A program made the position numbers and the translations under genes. A stretch of DNA of 64,000 nucleotides from Megachile rotundata (lineage: Eukaryota > Arthropoda > Insecta > Hymenoptera > Megachilidae), in contig NW_027473534.1 in assembly GCF_050947335.1 (NCBI RefSeq), positions 180,592 to 244,591 of the forward strand, read 5' to 3'. Positions 1 through 11,565 of this stretch are shown piece by piece. Below the pieces are notes generated by a model that worked only from the letters and a program-made list of their open reading frames with translations, was not told the DNA's origin and searched no databases. Numbering within the stretch: the stretch's first letter is position 1; every line of letters starts with the position of its first letter.

Positions 1-227
1 GTGATTGTGTGATCGTGATTTAGTGACCGTGATTGGGTGACCGTGATTGAGTGACCGTGATTGTGTGACCGTGATTGTCTGACCGTGATTGTGTGCCCGT
101 GATTGTATGACCGTGATTGTGTGACCGTGATTGTGTGACCGTGATTGTGTGACCGTGATTGTGTGACCGTGATAGTGTGACCGTGATTGTGTGATTGCGT
201 GATTGTGATTGCGTGATTGTGAATGCG
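1..227 (-). repeat. GGTCAC landmark block, truncated by window start
   Basis: A run of 14-bp units in which GTGTGATT is replaced by GTGTGACC, each unit with its own neighbouring base change: TTAGTGACC, GGGTGACC, GAGTGACC, TCTGACC, TGCCCG, TATGACC. It ends at GAATGCG (221-227). The order of variants matches the full block at 10766-11059, so the window begins inside the block. Read on the C/A strand the core is ATCACGGTCAC. No gene or known regulatory element is implied. Confidence 0.85.
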
Positions 228-733
228 TGATTGTGTGATTGTGTGATTGTGTGATTGTGTGATTGTGTGATTGTGTGATTGTGTGATTGTGTGATTGTGA
301 TTGTGTGATTGTGATTGTGTGATTGTGATTGTGTGATTGTGATTGTGTGATTGTGTGATTGTGATTGTGTGATTGTGACTGTGTGATTGTGTGAGTGTGT
401 GATTGTGTGATTGTGTGATTGTGTGGTTCTGTGATTGTGTGATTATGTGATTGTGAGATTGTGTGATTGTGTGACTGTGTGATTGTGTGATTGTGATTGT
501 GTGATTGTGATTGTGTGATTGTGATTGTGGGATTGTGACTGTGTGATTGTGTGATTGTGATTGTGTGATTGTGATTGTGTGATTGTGATTGTGTGATTGT
601 GATTGTGTGATTGTGATTGTGTGATTGTGATTGTGGGATTGTGACTGTGTGATTGTGTGATTGTGTGATTGTGTGATCGTGATTTTGTGTATGTGTGATT
701 GTGTGACTGTGTGATTGTGCGTTTGTGATTGTG
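228..733 (-). repeat. Mixed 8/14-bp satellite
   Basis: Alternating short runs of 8-bp and 14-bp units with occasional variants: GGTTCTG near 425, GATTATG near 441, GAGATT near 451, GGGATTGTGACTG near 530 and 630, and GATTTTGTGTATG near 681-693. The last of these marks the approach to a paired TCATTG landmark. Nothing other than satellite is visible. Confidence 0.85.
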
Positions 734-1560
734 TCATTGTGATTGTGTGATTGTGATTGTGTCATTGTGACTGTGTGATTGTGTGAGTGTGTGATTGTGT
801 GATTGTGTGATTGTGTGATTGTGTGATTGTGATTGTGTGATTGTAACTGTGTGATTGTGACTGTGTGATTGTGTGAGTGTGTGATTGTGTGATTGTGTGA
901 TTGTGTGGTTGTGCGATCGTGATTGTGTGATCGTGATTGTGTGATCGTGATTGTTCAAATTGCGTGATTGTGACTGTGTGATTGCGTGACTGTGTGATTG
1001 TGTGACCGTGATTGTGTGACCGTGATTGTGTGACCGTGATAGTGTGACCGTGATTGTGTGATTGCGTGATTGTGATTGCGTGATTGTGAATGCGTGATTG
1101 TGTGATTGTGTGATTGTGTGATTGTGTGATTGTGTGACTGTGTGATTGTGCGTTTGTGATTGTGTCATTGTGATTGTGTGATTGTGATTGTGTCATTGTG
1201 ACTGTGTGATTGTGTGAGTGTGTGATTGTGTGATTGTGTGATTGTGTGATTGTGTGATTGTGATTGTGTGATTGTAACTGTGTGATTGTGACTGTGTGAT
1301 TGTGTGAGTGTGTGATTGTGTGATTGTGTGATTGTGTGGTTGTGCGATCGTGATTGTGTGATCGTGATTGTGTGATCGTGATTGTTCAAATTGCGTGATT
1401 GTGACTGTGTGATTGCGTGACTGTGTGATTGTGTGACCGTGATTGTGTGACCGTGATTGTGTGACCGTGATAGTGTGACCGTGATTGTGTGATTGCGTGA
1501 TTGTGATTGCGTGATTGTGAATGCGTGATTGTGTGATTGTGTGATTGTGTGATTGTGTGA
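734..1560 (-). repeat. 431-bp tandem duplication (two units)
   Basis: Two adjacent copies of a 431-bp block start at 734 and 1165. Landmarks keep the spacing exactly: TCAT at 734/762 versus 1165/1193, and TTGTTCAAAT at 951 versus 1382. Each unit holds the paired TCAT, GTAACTG, GCGATCG and TTCAAATTGCG landmarks, three GTGACC units and GAATGCG. The second copy runs into a longer 8-bp array after about 1560. The other half of the higher-order repeat, from 5796, has only one copy, so the duplication arose within the 10.8-kb unit. Confidence 0.88.
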
Positions 1561-1800
1561 TTGTGTGATTGTGTGATTGTGTGATTGTGTGATTGTGTGA
1601 TTGTGTGATTGTGTGATTGTGTGATTGTGTGATTGTGTGACTGTGTGATTGTGTGATTGTGTGATTGTGTGATTGTGTGATTGTGTGATTGTGGTTGTGT
1701 GATTGTGATTGTGTGATTGTGATTGAGTGATTGTGACTGTGTGATTGTGTGAGTGTGTGATTGTGTGATTGTGTGGTTGTGTGATTGTGATTGTGTGATT
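1561..1800 (-). repeat. 8-bp array with GAGTGATT variant
   Basis: Mostly uninterrupted GTGTGATT words with one GTGACTG near 1638, then a short return to 14-bp units with a GATTGAGTGATTGTGACTG variant near 1722-1740. The related stretch 6160-6420 in the second half-unit lacks the GAG change. No non-satellite sequence. Confidence 0.8.
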
Positions 1801-1824
1801 GTGATTGTGTGATTGTGATTGTGT

Positions 1825-1982
1825 GATTGCGATTGTGTGATTGCGATTGTGTGATTGCGATTGTGTGATTCTGATTGTGTGATTGCGATTGTGTGATTGC
1901 GATTGTGTGATTGCGATTGTGTGATTGCGATTGTGTGATTGCGATTGTGTGATTGCGATTGTGTGATTGCGATTGTGTGATT
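1825..1982 (-). repeat. CGCAATC-type 14-bp array (GATTGCGATT units)
   Basis: Ten 14-bp units carry GCG in place of GTG (CGCAATC on the C/A strand), with one CTG unit after the third. The pattern is three GCG, one CTG, seven GCG. The copy in L2 (about 12658-12812) has the same 3+1+7 pattern, while the half-unit paralogue near 6455-6600 has 2+1+7. Each variant unit adds a CpG to an otherwise almost CpG-free satellite. Confidence 0.85.
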
Positions 1983-2735
1983 GTGATTGTGTGATTGTGA
2001 TTGTGTGATTGTGATTGTGTGATTGTGATTGTGTGATTGTGATTGTGTGATTGTGATTGTGTGATTGTGTGAATGTGTGATTGTGTGATTGTGTGATTGT
2101 GTGATTGTGTGATTGTGTGATTGTGATTGTGTGATTGTGATTGTGTGATTGTGATTGTGTGATTGTGATTGTGTGATTGTGATTGTGTGATTGTGATTGT
2201 GCGATTGTGATTGTGTGATTGTGGTTGTGTGATTGTGGTTGTGTGATTGTGATTGTGTGATTGTGATTGTGTGATTGTGACCGTGTGATTGTGTGAGTGT
2301 GTGATTGTATGATTGTGTGGTTGTGTGATTTTGTGGTTGTGTGATTTTGTGATTGTGTGATTGTGTGAGTGTGTGATTGTCTGATTGAGTGATTGTGTGC
2401 TTGTGTGATTGTGTGGTTGTGTGATTGTGTGATTGTGTGGTTAGGTGATTGTGTGATTGTGTGATTGTGTGAGTGTGTGATTGTCTGATTGAGTGATTGT
2501 GTGGTTGTGTGATTGTGTGGTTGTGTGATTGTGTGATTGTGTGGTTAGGTGATTGTGTGATTGTGTGATTGTGTGATTGTGACTGTGTGATTGTGTGAGT
2601 GTGTGACTGTGTGATTGTGTGAGTGTGTGATTGTGTGATTGTGTGATTGTGTGGTTCTGTGATTGTGTGATTGTGTGATTGCGAGATTGTGTGATTGTGT
2701 GACTGTGTGATTGTGTGATTGTGATTGTGTGATTG
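1983..2735 (-). repeat. 14-bp array followed by GGTTAGG (CTAACC) module pair
   Basis: About 300 bp of 14-bp array with a GAATG variant near 2072 gives way to 8-bp arrays with variants GTGGTT, GATTTTG, GTCTGATTGAG and GTGCTTG. GGTTAGG occurs at 2439 and 2543, 104 bp apart. On the C/A strand GGTTAGG reads CCTAACC, which supplies one of the few TAA triplets of the satellite. The same module cluster is abundant in the right arm. Confidence 0.82.
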
Positions 2736-3671
2736 TGATTGTGTGATTGTGATTGTGGGATTGTCACTGTGTGATTGTGTGATTGTGATTGTGTGATTGT
2801 GATTGTGTGATTGTGATTGTGTGATTGTGATTGTGTGATTGTGATTGTGTGATTGTGATTGTGGGATTGTGACTGTGTGATTGTGTGATTGTGTGATTGT
2901 GCGATTGTGTGATTGTGTGATTGTGTGATTGTGTGATTGTGTGATTGTGTGATTGTGTGATTGTGTGGTCGTGCGATCGTGATTGTGTGATCGTGATTGT
3001 GTGATCGTGATTGTGTGATTGCGTGATTGTGTGATCGTGATTTTGTGTATGTGTGATTGTGTGACTGTGTGATTGTGTGACTGTGTGATTGTGCGTTTGT
3101 GATTGTGTCATTGTGATTGTGTGATTGTGATTGTGTGATTGTGACTGTGTGATTGTGTGAGTGTGTGATTGTGTGATTGTGTGATTGTGTGGTTCTGTGA
3201 TTGTGTGATTGTGTGATTGTGAGATTGTGTGATTGTGCGACTGTGTGATTGTGTGATTGTGATTGTGTGATTGTGATTGTGTGATTGTGATTGTGGGATT
3301 GTGACTGTGTGATTGTGTGATTGTGATTGTGTGATTGTGATTGTGTGATTGTGATTGTGTGATTGTGATTGTGTGATTGTGATTGTGGGATTGTGACTGT
3401 GTAATTGTGTGATTGTGCGATTGTGTGATTGTGTGATTGTGTGATTGTGTGATTGTGTGATTGTGTGATTGTGTGATTGTGTGGTCGTGCGATCGTGATT
3501 GTGTGATCGTGATTGTGTGATCGTGATTGTGTGATTGCGTGATTGTGTGATCGTGATTTTGTGTATGTGTGATTGTGTGACTGTGTGATTGTGTGACTGT
3601 GTGATTGTGTGACTGTGTGATTGTGCGTTTGTGATTGTGTCATTGTGATTGTGTGATTGTGATTGTGTCAT
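2736..3671 (-). repeat. Two GTGTATG/TCATTG landmark blocks in tandem
   Basis: Two related blocks of roughly 0.5 kb each carry GGGATTGTGACTG, GGTCGTGCGATCG (near 2967 and 3482), GATTTTGTGTATG (near 3031 and 3554) and GCGTTTGTGATTGTGTCATTG. The first ends in a single TCAT at 3108, the second in the paired TCAT at 3640/3668. Counterparts lie near 7530-8434 at an offset of about 4.76-4.79 kb. Confidence 0.82.
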
Positions 3672-5384
3672 TGTGACTGTGTGATTGTGTGAGTGTGTGA
3701 TTGTCTGATTGTGTGATTGTGTGATTGTGTGATTGTGATTGTGTGATTGTGACTGTGTGATTGTGACTGTGTGATTGTGTGAGTGTGTGATTGTGTGATT
3801 GTGTGATTGTGTGGTTGTGCGATCGTGATTGTGTGATCGTGATTGTGTGATCGTGATTGTTCAAATTGCGTGATTGTGACTGTGTGATTGCGTGACTGTG
3901 TGATTGTGTGATTGTGATTGTGTGATTGTGATTGTGTGATTGTGATTGTGTGATTGTGATTGTGGGATTGTGATTGTGTGATTGTATGATAGTGTGATTG
4001 TGTGATTGAGTGATTGTGTGATTGTGTGATTGTGTGATTGTGTGATTGTGTGATTGTGTGATTGTGTGATTGTGTGATTGTGTGATTGTGTGATTGTGTG
4101 ATTGTATGATTCTGTGATTGTGTGATTGTGTGATTGTGTGATTGTGTGATTGTGTGATTGTGTGATTGTGTGATTGTGTGATTGTGTGATTGTGTGATTG
4201 TGTGATTGTGTGATTGTGTGATTGTGTGATTGTGTGATTGTGTGATTGTGTGATTGTGTGATTGTGTGATTGTGTGATTGTGGTTGTGTGATTGTGATTG
4301 TGTGATTGTGATTGTGTGATTGTGACTGTGTGATTGTGTGAGTGTGTGATTGTGTGATTGTGTGGTTGTGTGATTTTGTGGTTGTGTGATTGTGTGATTG
4401 TGTGATTGTGTGATTGTGTGATTGTGACTGTGTGATTGTGTGAGTGTGTGATTGTGTGATTGTGTGATTGTGTAATTGTGATTGTGCGATTGTGTGATTG
4501 TGTGATTGTGTGATTGTGTGATTGTGTGATTGTGTGATTGTGTGATTGTGTGATTGTGTGATTGTGTGATTGTGTGATTGTGTGATTGTGTGATTGTGAG
4601 ATTGTGTGATTGTGTGATTGTGTGATTGTCTGATTGAGTGATTGTGTGCTTGTGTGATTGTGTGGTTGTGTGATTGTGTGATTGTGTGGTTGTGTGATTT
4701 TGTGGTTGTGTGATTTTGTGGTTGTGTGATTTTGTGATTGTGTGATTGTGTGATTGTGTGATTGTGTGATTGTGTGATTGTGTGACTGTGTGATTGTGTG
4801 ATTGTGTGATTGTGCGATTGTGTGATTGTGCGATTGTGTGATTGTGATTGTGTGATTGTGATTGTGTGTACTGTGTGACTGTGTGATTGTGTGATTGTGT
4901 GATTGTGTGATTGTGTGATTGTGTGATTGTGTGATTGTGTGGTTGTGTGATTGTGTGATTGTGTGATTGTGCGATTGTGTAATTGTGATTGTGTGATTGT
5001 GATTGTGTGTACTGTGTGACTGTGTGGTTGTGTGATTGTGTGATTGTGTGATTGTGTGATTGTGTGATTGTGTGATTGTGTGATTGTGTGACTGTGTGAT
5101 TGTGTGATGGTGTGATTGTGTGATTGTGTGATTGTGCGATTGTGTAATTGTGATTGTGTGATTTTGATTGTGTGTACTGTGTGACTGTGTGATTGTGTGA
5201 TTGTGTGATTGTGTGATTGTGTGATTGTGTGATTGCGAGATTGTGTGATTGGGTGATTGTGTGATTGTGTGATTGTGTGATTGTGTGATTGTGTGATTGT
5301 GTGATTGTGTGATTGTGTGATTGTGTGATTGTGTGATTGTGTGATTGTGTGATTGTGTGATTGTGTGATTGTGTGATTGTGGTT
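3672..5384 (-). repeat. Half-unit segment with TTCAAATTGCG and TGTGTACTGTG landmarks
   Basis: Contains TTGTTCAAAT at 3857, GATTGTATGATAG near 3984, long 8-bp arrays, GATTTTGTGGTT repeats near 4695-4735, three TACTGTG landmarks at 4869, 5010 and 5175 (spacings 141 and 165), and GCGAG/GGGTG at 5235-5253. Its reverse complement is recognisable at about 61.06-62.87 kb, where the three TACTGTG equivalents are spaced 165 and 149. The 149/141 difference is one 8-bp word. Confidence 0.85.
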
Positions 5385-5795
5385 GTGTGATTGTGATTGT
5401 GTGATTGTGATTGTGTGATTGTGATTGTGTGATTGTGATTGTGTGATTGTGATTGTGTGATTGTGATTGTGTGATTGTGATTGTGTGATTGTGTGATTGT
5501 GATTGTGTGATTGTGATTGTGTGATTGTGATTGTGTGATTGTGACTGTGTGATTGTGATTGTGTGATTGTGATTGCGTGATTGTGATTGTGGGATTGTGA
5601 CTGTGTGATTGTGTGATTGTGATTGTGTGATTGTGATTGTGTGATTGTGATTGTGTGATTGTGATTGTGTGATTGTGATTGTGTGATTGTGATTGTGGGA
5701 TTGTGACTGTGTGATTGTGTGATTGTGTGATTGTGTGATCGTGATTTTGTGTATGTGTGATTGTGTGACTGTGTGATTGTGCGTTTGTGATTGTG
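5385..5795 (-). repeat. 14-bp array ending in GTGTATG/TCATTG landmark
   Basis: A nearly regular GTGTGATTGTGATT array with sparse variants (GCGTG near 5576, GGGATTGTGACTG near 5591 and 5697), closing with GATTTTGTGTATG near 5743-5755 and GCGTTTG near 5780. It marks the boundary between the two half-units of the 10.8-kb repeat. Confidence 0.8.
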
Positions 5796-8700
5796 TCATT
5801 GTGATTGTGTGATTGTGATTGTGTCATTGTGACTGTGTGATTGTGTGAGTGTGTGATTGTGTGATTGTGTGATTGTGTGATTGTGTGATTGTGATTGTGT
5901 GATTGTAACTGTGTGATTGTGACTGTGTGATTGTGTGAGTGTGTGATTGTGTGATTGTGTGATTGTGTGGTTGTGCGATCGTGATTGTGTGATCGTGATT
6001 GTGTGATCGTGATTGTTCAAATTGCGTGATTGTGACTGTGTGATTGCGTGACTGTGTGATTGTGTGACCGTGATTGTGTGACCGTGATTGTGTGACCGTG
6101 ATAGTGTGACCGTGATTGTGTGATTGCGTGATTGTGATTGCGTGATTGTGAATGCGTGATTGTGTGATTGTGTGATTGTGTGATTGTGTGATTGTGTGAT
6201 TGTGTGATTGTGTGATTGTGTGATTGTGTGATTGTGCGATTGTGTGATTGTGTGATTGTGTGATTGTGTGACTGTGTGATTGTGTGATTGTGTGATTGTG
6301 TGATTGTGTGATTGTGTGATTGTGGTTGTGTGATTGTGATTGTGTGATTGTGATTGTGTGATTGTGACTGTGTGATTGTGTGAGTGTGTGATTGTGTGAT
6401 TGTGTGGTTGTGTGATTGTGATTGTGTGATTGTGATTGTGTGATTGTGATTGTGTGATTGCGATTGTGTGATTGCGATTGTGTGATTCTGATTGTGTGAT
6501 TGCGATTGTGTGATTGCGATTGTGTGATTGCGATTGTGTGATTGCGATTGTGTGATTGCGATTGTGTGATTGCGATTGTGTGATTGCGATTGTGTGATTG
6601 TGATTGTGTGATTGTGATTGTGTGATTGTGATTGTGTGATTGTGATTGTGTGATTGTGATTGTGTGATTGTGATTGTGTGATTGTGATTGTGTGATTGTG
6701 TGAATGTGTGATTGTGTGATTGTGTGATTGTGTGATTGTGTGATTGTGTGATTGTGATTGTGTGATTGTGATTGTGTGATTGTGATTGTGTGATTGTGAT
6801 TGTGTGATTGTGATTGTGCGATTGTGATTGTGTGATTGTGGTTGTGTGATTGTGGTTGTGTGATTGTGATTGTGTGATTGTGATTGTGTGATTGTGACTG
6901 TGTGATTGTGTGAGTGTGTGATTGTGTGATTGTGTGGTTGTGTGATTTTGTGGTTGTGTGATTTTGTGATTGTGTGATTGTGTGAGTGTGTGATTGTCTG
7001 ATTGAGTGATTGTGTGCTTGTGTGATTGTGTGGTTGTGTGATTGTGTGATTGTGTGGTTAGGTGATTGTGTGATTGTGTGATTGTGTGAGTGTGTGATTG
7101 TCTGATTGAGTGATTGTGTGGTTGTGTGATTGTGTGGTTGTGTGATTGTGTGGTTGTGTGATTGTGTGATTGTGTGGTTAGGTGATTGTGTGATTGTGTG
7201 ATTGTGTGATTGTGACTGTGTGATTGTGTGAGTGTGTGATTGTGTGATTGAGTGATTGTGTGGTTGTGTGATTGTGTGGTTGTGTGATTGTGTGATTGTG
7301 TGATTGTGTGATTGTGTGATTGTGTGATTGTGATTGTGTGATTGTGATTGTGTGATTGTGATTGTGTGATTGTGATTGTGTGATTGTGACTGTGTGATTG
7401 TGTGAGTGTGTGATTGTGTGATTGTGTGATTGTGTGGTTCTGTGATTGTGTGATTGTGTGATTGTGAGATTGTGTGATTGTGTGACTGTGTGATTGTGTG
7501 ATTGTGATTGTGTGATTGTGATTGTGTGATTGTGATTGTGGGATTGTCACTGTGTGATTGTGTGATTGTGATTGTGTGATTGTGATTGTGTGATTGTGAT
7601 TGTGTGATTGTGATTGTGTGATTGTGATTGTGGGATTGTGACTGTGTGATTGTGTGATTGTGTGATTGTGCGATTGTGTGATTGTGTGATTGTGTGATTG
7701 TGTGATTGTGTGATTGTGTGATTGTGTGATTGTGTGATTGTGTGATTGTGTGGTCGTGCGATCGTGATTGTGTGATCGTGATTGTGTGATCGTGATTGTG
7801 TGATTGCGTGATTGTGTGATCGTGATTTTGTGTATGTGTGATTGTGTGACTGTGTGATTGTGTGACTGTGTGATTGTGCGTTTGTGATTGTGTCATTGTG
7901 ATTGTGTGATTGTGATTGTGTGATTGTGACTGTGTGATTGTGTGAGTGTGTGATTGTGTGATTGTGTGATTGTGTGGTTCTGTGATTGTGTGATTGTGTG
8001 ATTGTGAGATTGTGTGATTGTGTGACTGTGTGATTGTGTGATTGTGATTGTGTGATTGTGATTGTGTGATTGTGATTGTGGGATTGTGACTGTGTGATTG
8101 TGTGATTGTGATTGTGTGATTGTGATTGTGTGATTGTGATTGTGTGATTGTGATTGTGGGATTGTGACTGTGTGATTGTGTGATTGTGCGATTGTGTGAT
8201 TGTGTGATTGTGTGATTGTGTGATTGTGTGATTGTGTGATTGTGTGATTGTGTGATTGTGTGGTCGTGCGATCGTGATTGTGTGATCGTGATTGTGTGAT
8301 CGTGATTGTGTGATTGCGTGATTGTGTGATCGTGATTTTGTGTATGTGTGATTGTGTGACTGTGTGATTGTGTGACTGTGTGATTGTGCGTTTGTGATTG
8401 TGTCATTGTGATTGTGTGATTGTGATTGTGTCATTGTGACTGTGTGATTGTGTGAGTGTGTGATTGTCTGATTGTGTGATTGTGTGATTGTGTGATTGTG
8501 ATTGTGTGATTGTGACTGTGTGATTGTGACTGTGTGATTGTGTGAGTGTGTGATTGTGTGATTGTGTGATTGTGTGGTTGTGCGATCGTGATTGTGTGAT
8601 CGTGATTGTGTGATCGTGATTGTTCAAATTGCGTGATTGTGACTGTGTGATTGCGTGACTGTGTGATTGTGTGATTGTGATTGTGTGATTGTGATTGTGT

Positions 8701-9640
8701 GATTGTGATTGTGGGATTGTGATTGTGTGATTGTATGATAGTGTGATTGTGTGATTGAGTGATTGTGTGATTGTGTGATTGTGTGATTGTGTGATTGTGT
8801 GATTGTGTGATTGTGTGATTGTGTGATTGTGTGATTGTGTGATTGTGTGATTGTATGATTCTGTGATTGTGTGATTGTGTGATTGTGTGATTGTGTGATT
8901 GTGTGATTGTGTGATTGTGTGATTGTGTGATTGTGTGATTGTGTGATTGTGTGATTGTGTGATTGTGTGATTGTGTGATTGTGTGATTGTGTGATTGTGT
9001 GATTGTGTGATTGTGTGATTGTGTGATTGTGTGATTGTGTGATTGTGTGATTGTGTGATTGTGGTTGTGTGATTGTGATTGTGTGATTGTGATTGTGTGA
9101 TTGTGACTGTGTGATTGTGTGAGTGTGTGATTGTGTGATTGTGTGGTTGTGTGATTTTGTGGTTGTGTGATTGTGTGATTGTGTGATTGTGTGATTGTGA
9201 CTGTGTGATTGTGTGAGTGTGTGATTGTGTGATTGTGTGATTGTGTAATTGTGATTGTGCGATTGTGTGATTGTGTGATTGTGTGATTGTGTGATTGTGT
9301 GATTGTGTGATTGTGTGATTGTGTGATTGTGTGATTGTGTGATTGTGTGATTGTGTGATTGTGTGATTGTGTGATTGTGAGATTGTGTGATTGTGTGATT
9401 GTGTGATTGTCTGATTGAGTGATTGTGTGCTTGTGTGATTGTGTGGTTGTGTGATTGTGTGATTGTGTGGTTGTGTGATTTTGTGGTTGTGTGATTTTGT
9501 GGTTGTGTGATTTTGTGATTGTGTGATTGTGTGATTGTGTGATTGTGTGATTGTGTGATTGTGTGACTGTGTGATTGTGTGATTGTGTGATTGTGTGATT
9601 GTGCGATTGTGTGATTGTGCGATTGTGTGATTGTGATTGT
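5796..9640 (-). repeat. Second half-unit of the 10.8-kb repeat, conserved part
   Basis: This parallels 734-5000. TTGTTCAAAT at 6013 and 8620 matches 951 and 3857. The CGCAATC-type array lies near 6455-6600, GGTTAGG near 7056 and 7177, and GTGTATG near 7830 and 8340. Offsets to the first half-unit drift from 5,062 bp to about 4,763 bp because array lengths differ and the 431-bp duplication is absent. It contains only satellite. Confidence 0.83.
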
Positions 9641-10345
9641 GTGATTGTGATTGTGTGATTGTGATTGTGTGATTGTGTGATTGTGATTGTGTGATTGTGA
9701 TTGTGTGATTGTGATTGTGAGATTGTGATTGTGTGATTGTGATTGTGTGATTGTGATTGTGTGATTGTGATTGTGTGATTGTGATTGTGTGATTGTGATT
9801 GTGTGATTGTGATTGTGTGATTGTGATTGTGTGATTGTGATTGTGTGATTGTGATTGTGTGATTGTGATTGTGTGATTGTGATTGTGTGATTGTGATTGT
9901 GTGATTGTGATTGTGTGATTGTGATTGTGTGATTGTGATTGTGTGATTGTGATTGTGTGATTGTGATTGTGTGATTGTGATTGTGTGATTGTGATTGTGT
10001 GATTGTGATTGTGTGATTGTGATTGTGTGATTGTGATTGTGTGATTGTGATTGTGTGATTGTGATTGTGTGATTGTGATTGTGTGATTGTGACTGTGTGA
10101 TTGTGACTGTGTGATTGTGACTGTGTGATTGTGACTGTGTGATTGTGATTGTGTGATTGTGACTGTGTGATTGTGATTGTGTGATTGTGACTGTGTGATT
10201 GTGATTGTGTGATTGTGATTGTGTGATTGTGATTGTGTGATTGTGATTGTGTGATTGTGACTGTGTGATTGTGACTGTGTGATTGCGATTGTGTGATTGC
10301 GATTGTGTGATTGTGATTGTGTGATTGTGATTGTGTGATTGTGAT
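9641..10345 (-). repeat. 14-bp array with GTGACTG (CAGTC) units
   Basis: A long GTGTGATTGTGATT array, largely unbroken from about 9725 to 10090, then a stretch to about 10275 where GTGACTG units alternate with consensus units, then two GCG units near 10285-10305. The first half-unit has no equivalent; this insertion or expansion accounts for much of the extra length of the 5,770-bp half. The GTGACTG unit is the same variant that forms a pure 28-unit array at 59423-59814. Confidence 0.83.
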
Positions 10346-10765
10346 TGTGTGATTGTGATTGTGTGATTGTGTGATTGTGTGATTGTGTGATTGTGATTGT
10401 GTGATTGTGATTGTGGGATTGTGACTGTGTGATTGTGTGATTGTGTGATTGTGTGATCGTGATTTTGTGTATGTGTGATTGTGTGACTGTGTGATTGTGT
10501 GACTGTGTGATTGTGCGTTTGTGATTGTGTCATTGTGATTGTGTGATTGTGATTGTGTCATTGTGACTGTGTGATTGTGTGAGTGTGTGATTGTGTGATT
10601 GTGTGATTGTGTGATTGTGTGATTGTGATTGTGTGATTGTAACTGTGTGATTGTGACTGTGTGATTGTGTGATTGTGTGATTGTGTGATTGTGTGATTGT
10701 GTGGTTGTGCGATCGTGATTGTGTGATCGTGATTGTGTGATTGTGTGTTTGTGTGACTGTGTGAT
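10346..10765 (-). repeat. Mixed satellite with TCATTG landmark pair
   Basis: Short 14-bp and 8-bp runs with GGGATTGTGACTG near 10408, GATTTTGTGTATG near 10460-10472, paired TCAT at 10530/10558, GTAACTG near 10640 and GTGTTTG near 10747. It leads into the complete GGTCAC block. Confidence 0.8.
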
Positions 10766-11059
10766 TGAGTGACTGTGTGTTTGTGTGACCATGATTGTGT
10801 GACCGTGATTGTGTGACAGTGATTGTGTCATCGTGATTGTGTGATCGTGATTTAGTGACCGTGATTGGGTGACCGTGATTGAGTGACCGTGATTGTGTGA
10901 CCGTGATTGTCTGACCGTGATTGTGTGCCCGTGATTGTATGACCGTGATTGTGTGACCGTGATTGTGTGACCGTGATTGTGTGACCGTGATTGTGTGACC
11001 GTGATAGTGTGACCGTGATTGTGTGATTGCGTGATTGTGATTGCGTGATTGTGAATGCG
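10766..11059 (-). repeat. GGTCAC landmark block, complete copy (294 bp)
   Basis: It runs from TGAGTGACTG (10766) to GAATGCG (ending 11059). On the C/A strand it reads as 14-bp units with ATCACGGTCAC cores and a fixed series of neighbouring variants, among them TAAATC, CCCAATC, CTCAATC, CAGACAATC and CATACAATC. Four further copies lie in the right arm on the opposite strand. Their lengths (280, 294, 294, 308 bp) differ from this one only by multiples of 14. This copy carries CGGGCAC where the right-arm copies have CGCCCAC or CGGCCAC. Confidence 0.88.
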
Positions 11060-11565
11060 TGATTGTGTGATTGTGTGATTGTGTGATTGTGTGATTGTGT
11101 GATTGTGTGATTGTGTGATTGTGTGATTGTGATTGTGTGATTGTGATTGTGTGATTGTGATTGTGTGATTGTGATTGTGTGATTGTGTGATTGTGATTGT
11201 GTGATTGTGACTGTGTGATTGTGTGAGTGTGTGATTGTGTGATTGTGTGATTGTGTGGTTCTGTGATTGTGTGATTATGTGATTGTGAGATTGTGTGATT
11301 GTGTGACTGTGTGATTGTGTGATTGTGATTGTGTGATTGTGATTGTGTGATTGTGATTGTGGGATTGTGACTGTGTGATTGTGTGATTGTGATTGTGTGA
11401 TTGTGATTGTGTGATTGTGATTGTGTGATTGTGATTGTGTGATTGTGATTGTGTGATTGTGATTGTGGGATTGTGACTGTGTGATTGTGTGATTGTGTGA
11501 TTGTGTGATCGTGATTTTGTGTATGTGTGATTGTGTGACTGTGTGATTGTGCGTTTGTGATTGTG
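11060..11565 (-). repeat. Mixed 8/14-bp satellite (L2 counterpart of 228-733)
   Basis: It follows the same order of runs and variants as 228-733 at the 10,832-bp offset, including the GATTATG variant near 11273 and GTGTATG near 11519. No unique sequence. Confidence 0.82.

Larger units (their letters stand above)
1..10832 (-). repeat. 10,832-bp higher-order repeat, copy L1
   Basis: Every landmark in 1-5233 recurs exactly 10,832 bp downstream. TTGTTCAAAT at 951, 1382 and 3857 recurs at 11783, 12214 and 14689. The rare GACCGTGTG variant near 2280 recurs near 13112, and the unique GATGGTG variant near 5108 recurs near 15940. The constant offset means no net indel across the 5.2 kb compared, and no substitution was seen in the lines compared. 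The unit is internally dimeric: the paired TCATTG landmark at 734/762 recurs at 5796/5824 (5,062 bp later) and again at 11566/11594 (5,770 bp later). The phase chosen for the start is arbitrary because the array continues left of the window. Confidence 0.9.

Noticed and set aside
734..1389. Overlapping minus-strand frames sharing ATGA, like a translationally coupled operon
   Set aside because: The ATGA is a repeat variant that recurs with the satellite unit, and the frames contain only the repeat peptide.
2439..2549. Interstitial vertebrate-type telomere sequence at GGTTAGG/CCTAACC
   Set aside because: Single 6-7-bp matches embedded in satellite words. A tandem TTAGGG run is never seen.
9641..10345. 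CRISPR array (regular short repeats)
   Set aside because: There are no unique spacers between repeats. Units are contiguous 14-bp words, and no cas-like gene is present.
9641..10345. G-quadruplex potential on the G/T strand
   Set aside because: The strand has no GGG tracts apart from isolated GGG variants, so the usual four-tract motif cannot form.
10766..11059. Nuclear-receptor response element array at the GGTCAC units
   Set aside because: The half-site would be AGGTCA, but here the base before GGTCA is C (CGGTCA) or T (TGGTCA), and the spacing is set by the 14-bp unit. The resemblance is too weak to call a regulatory site.
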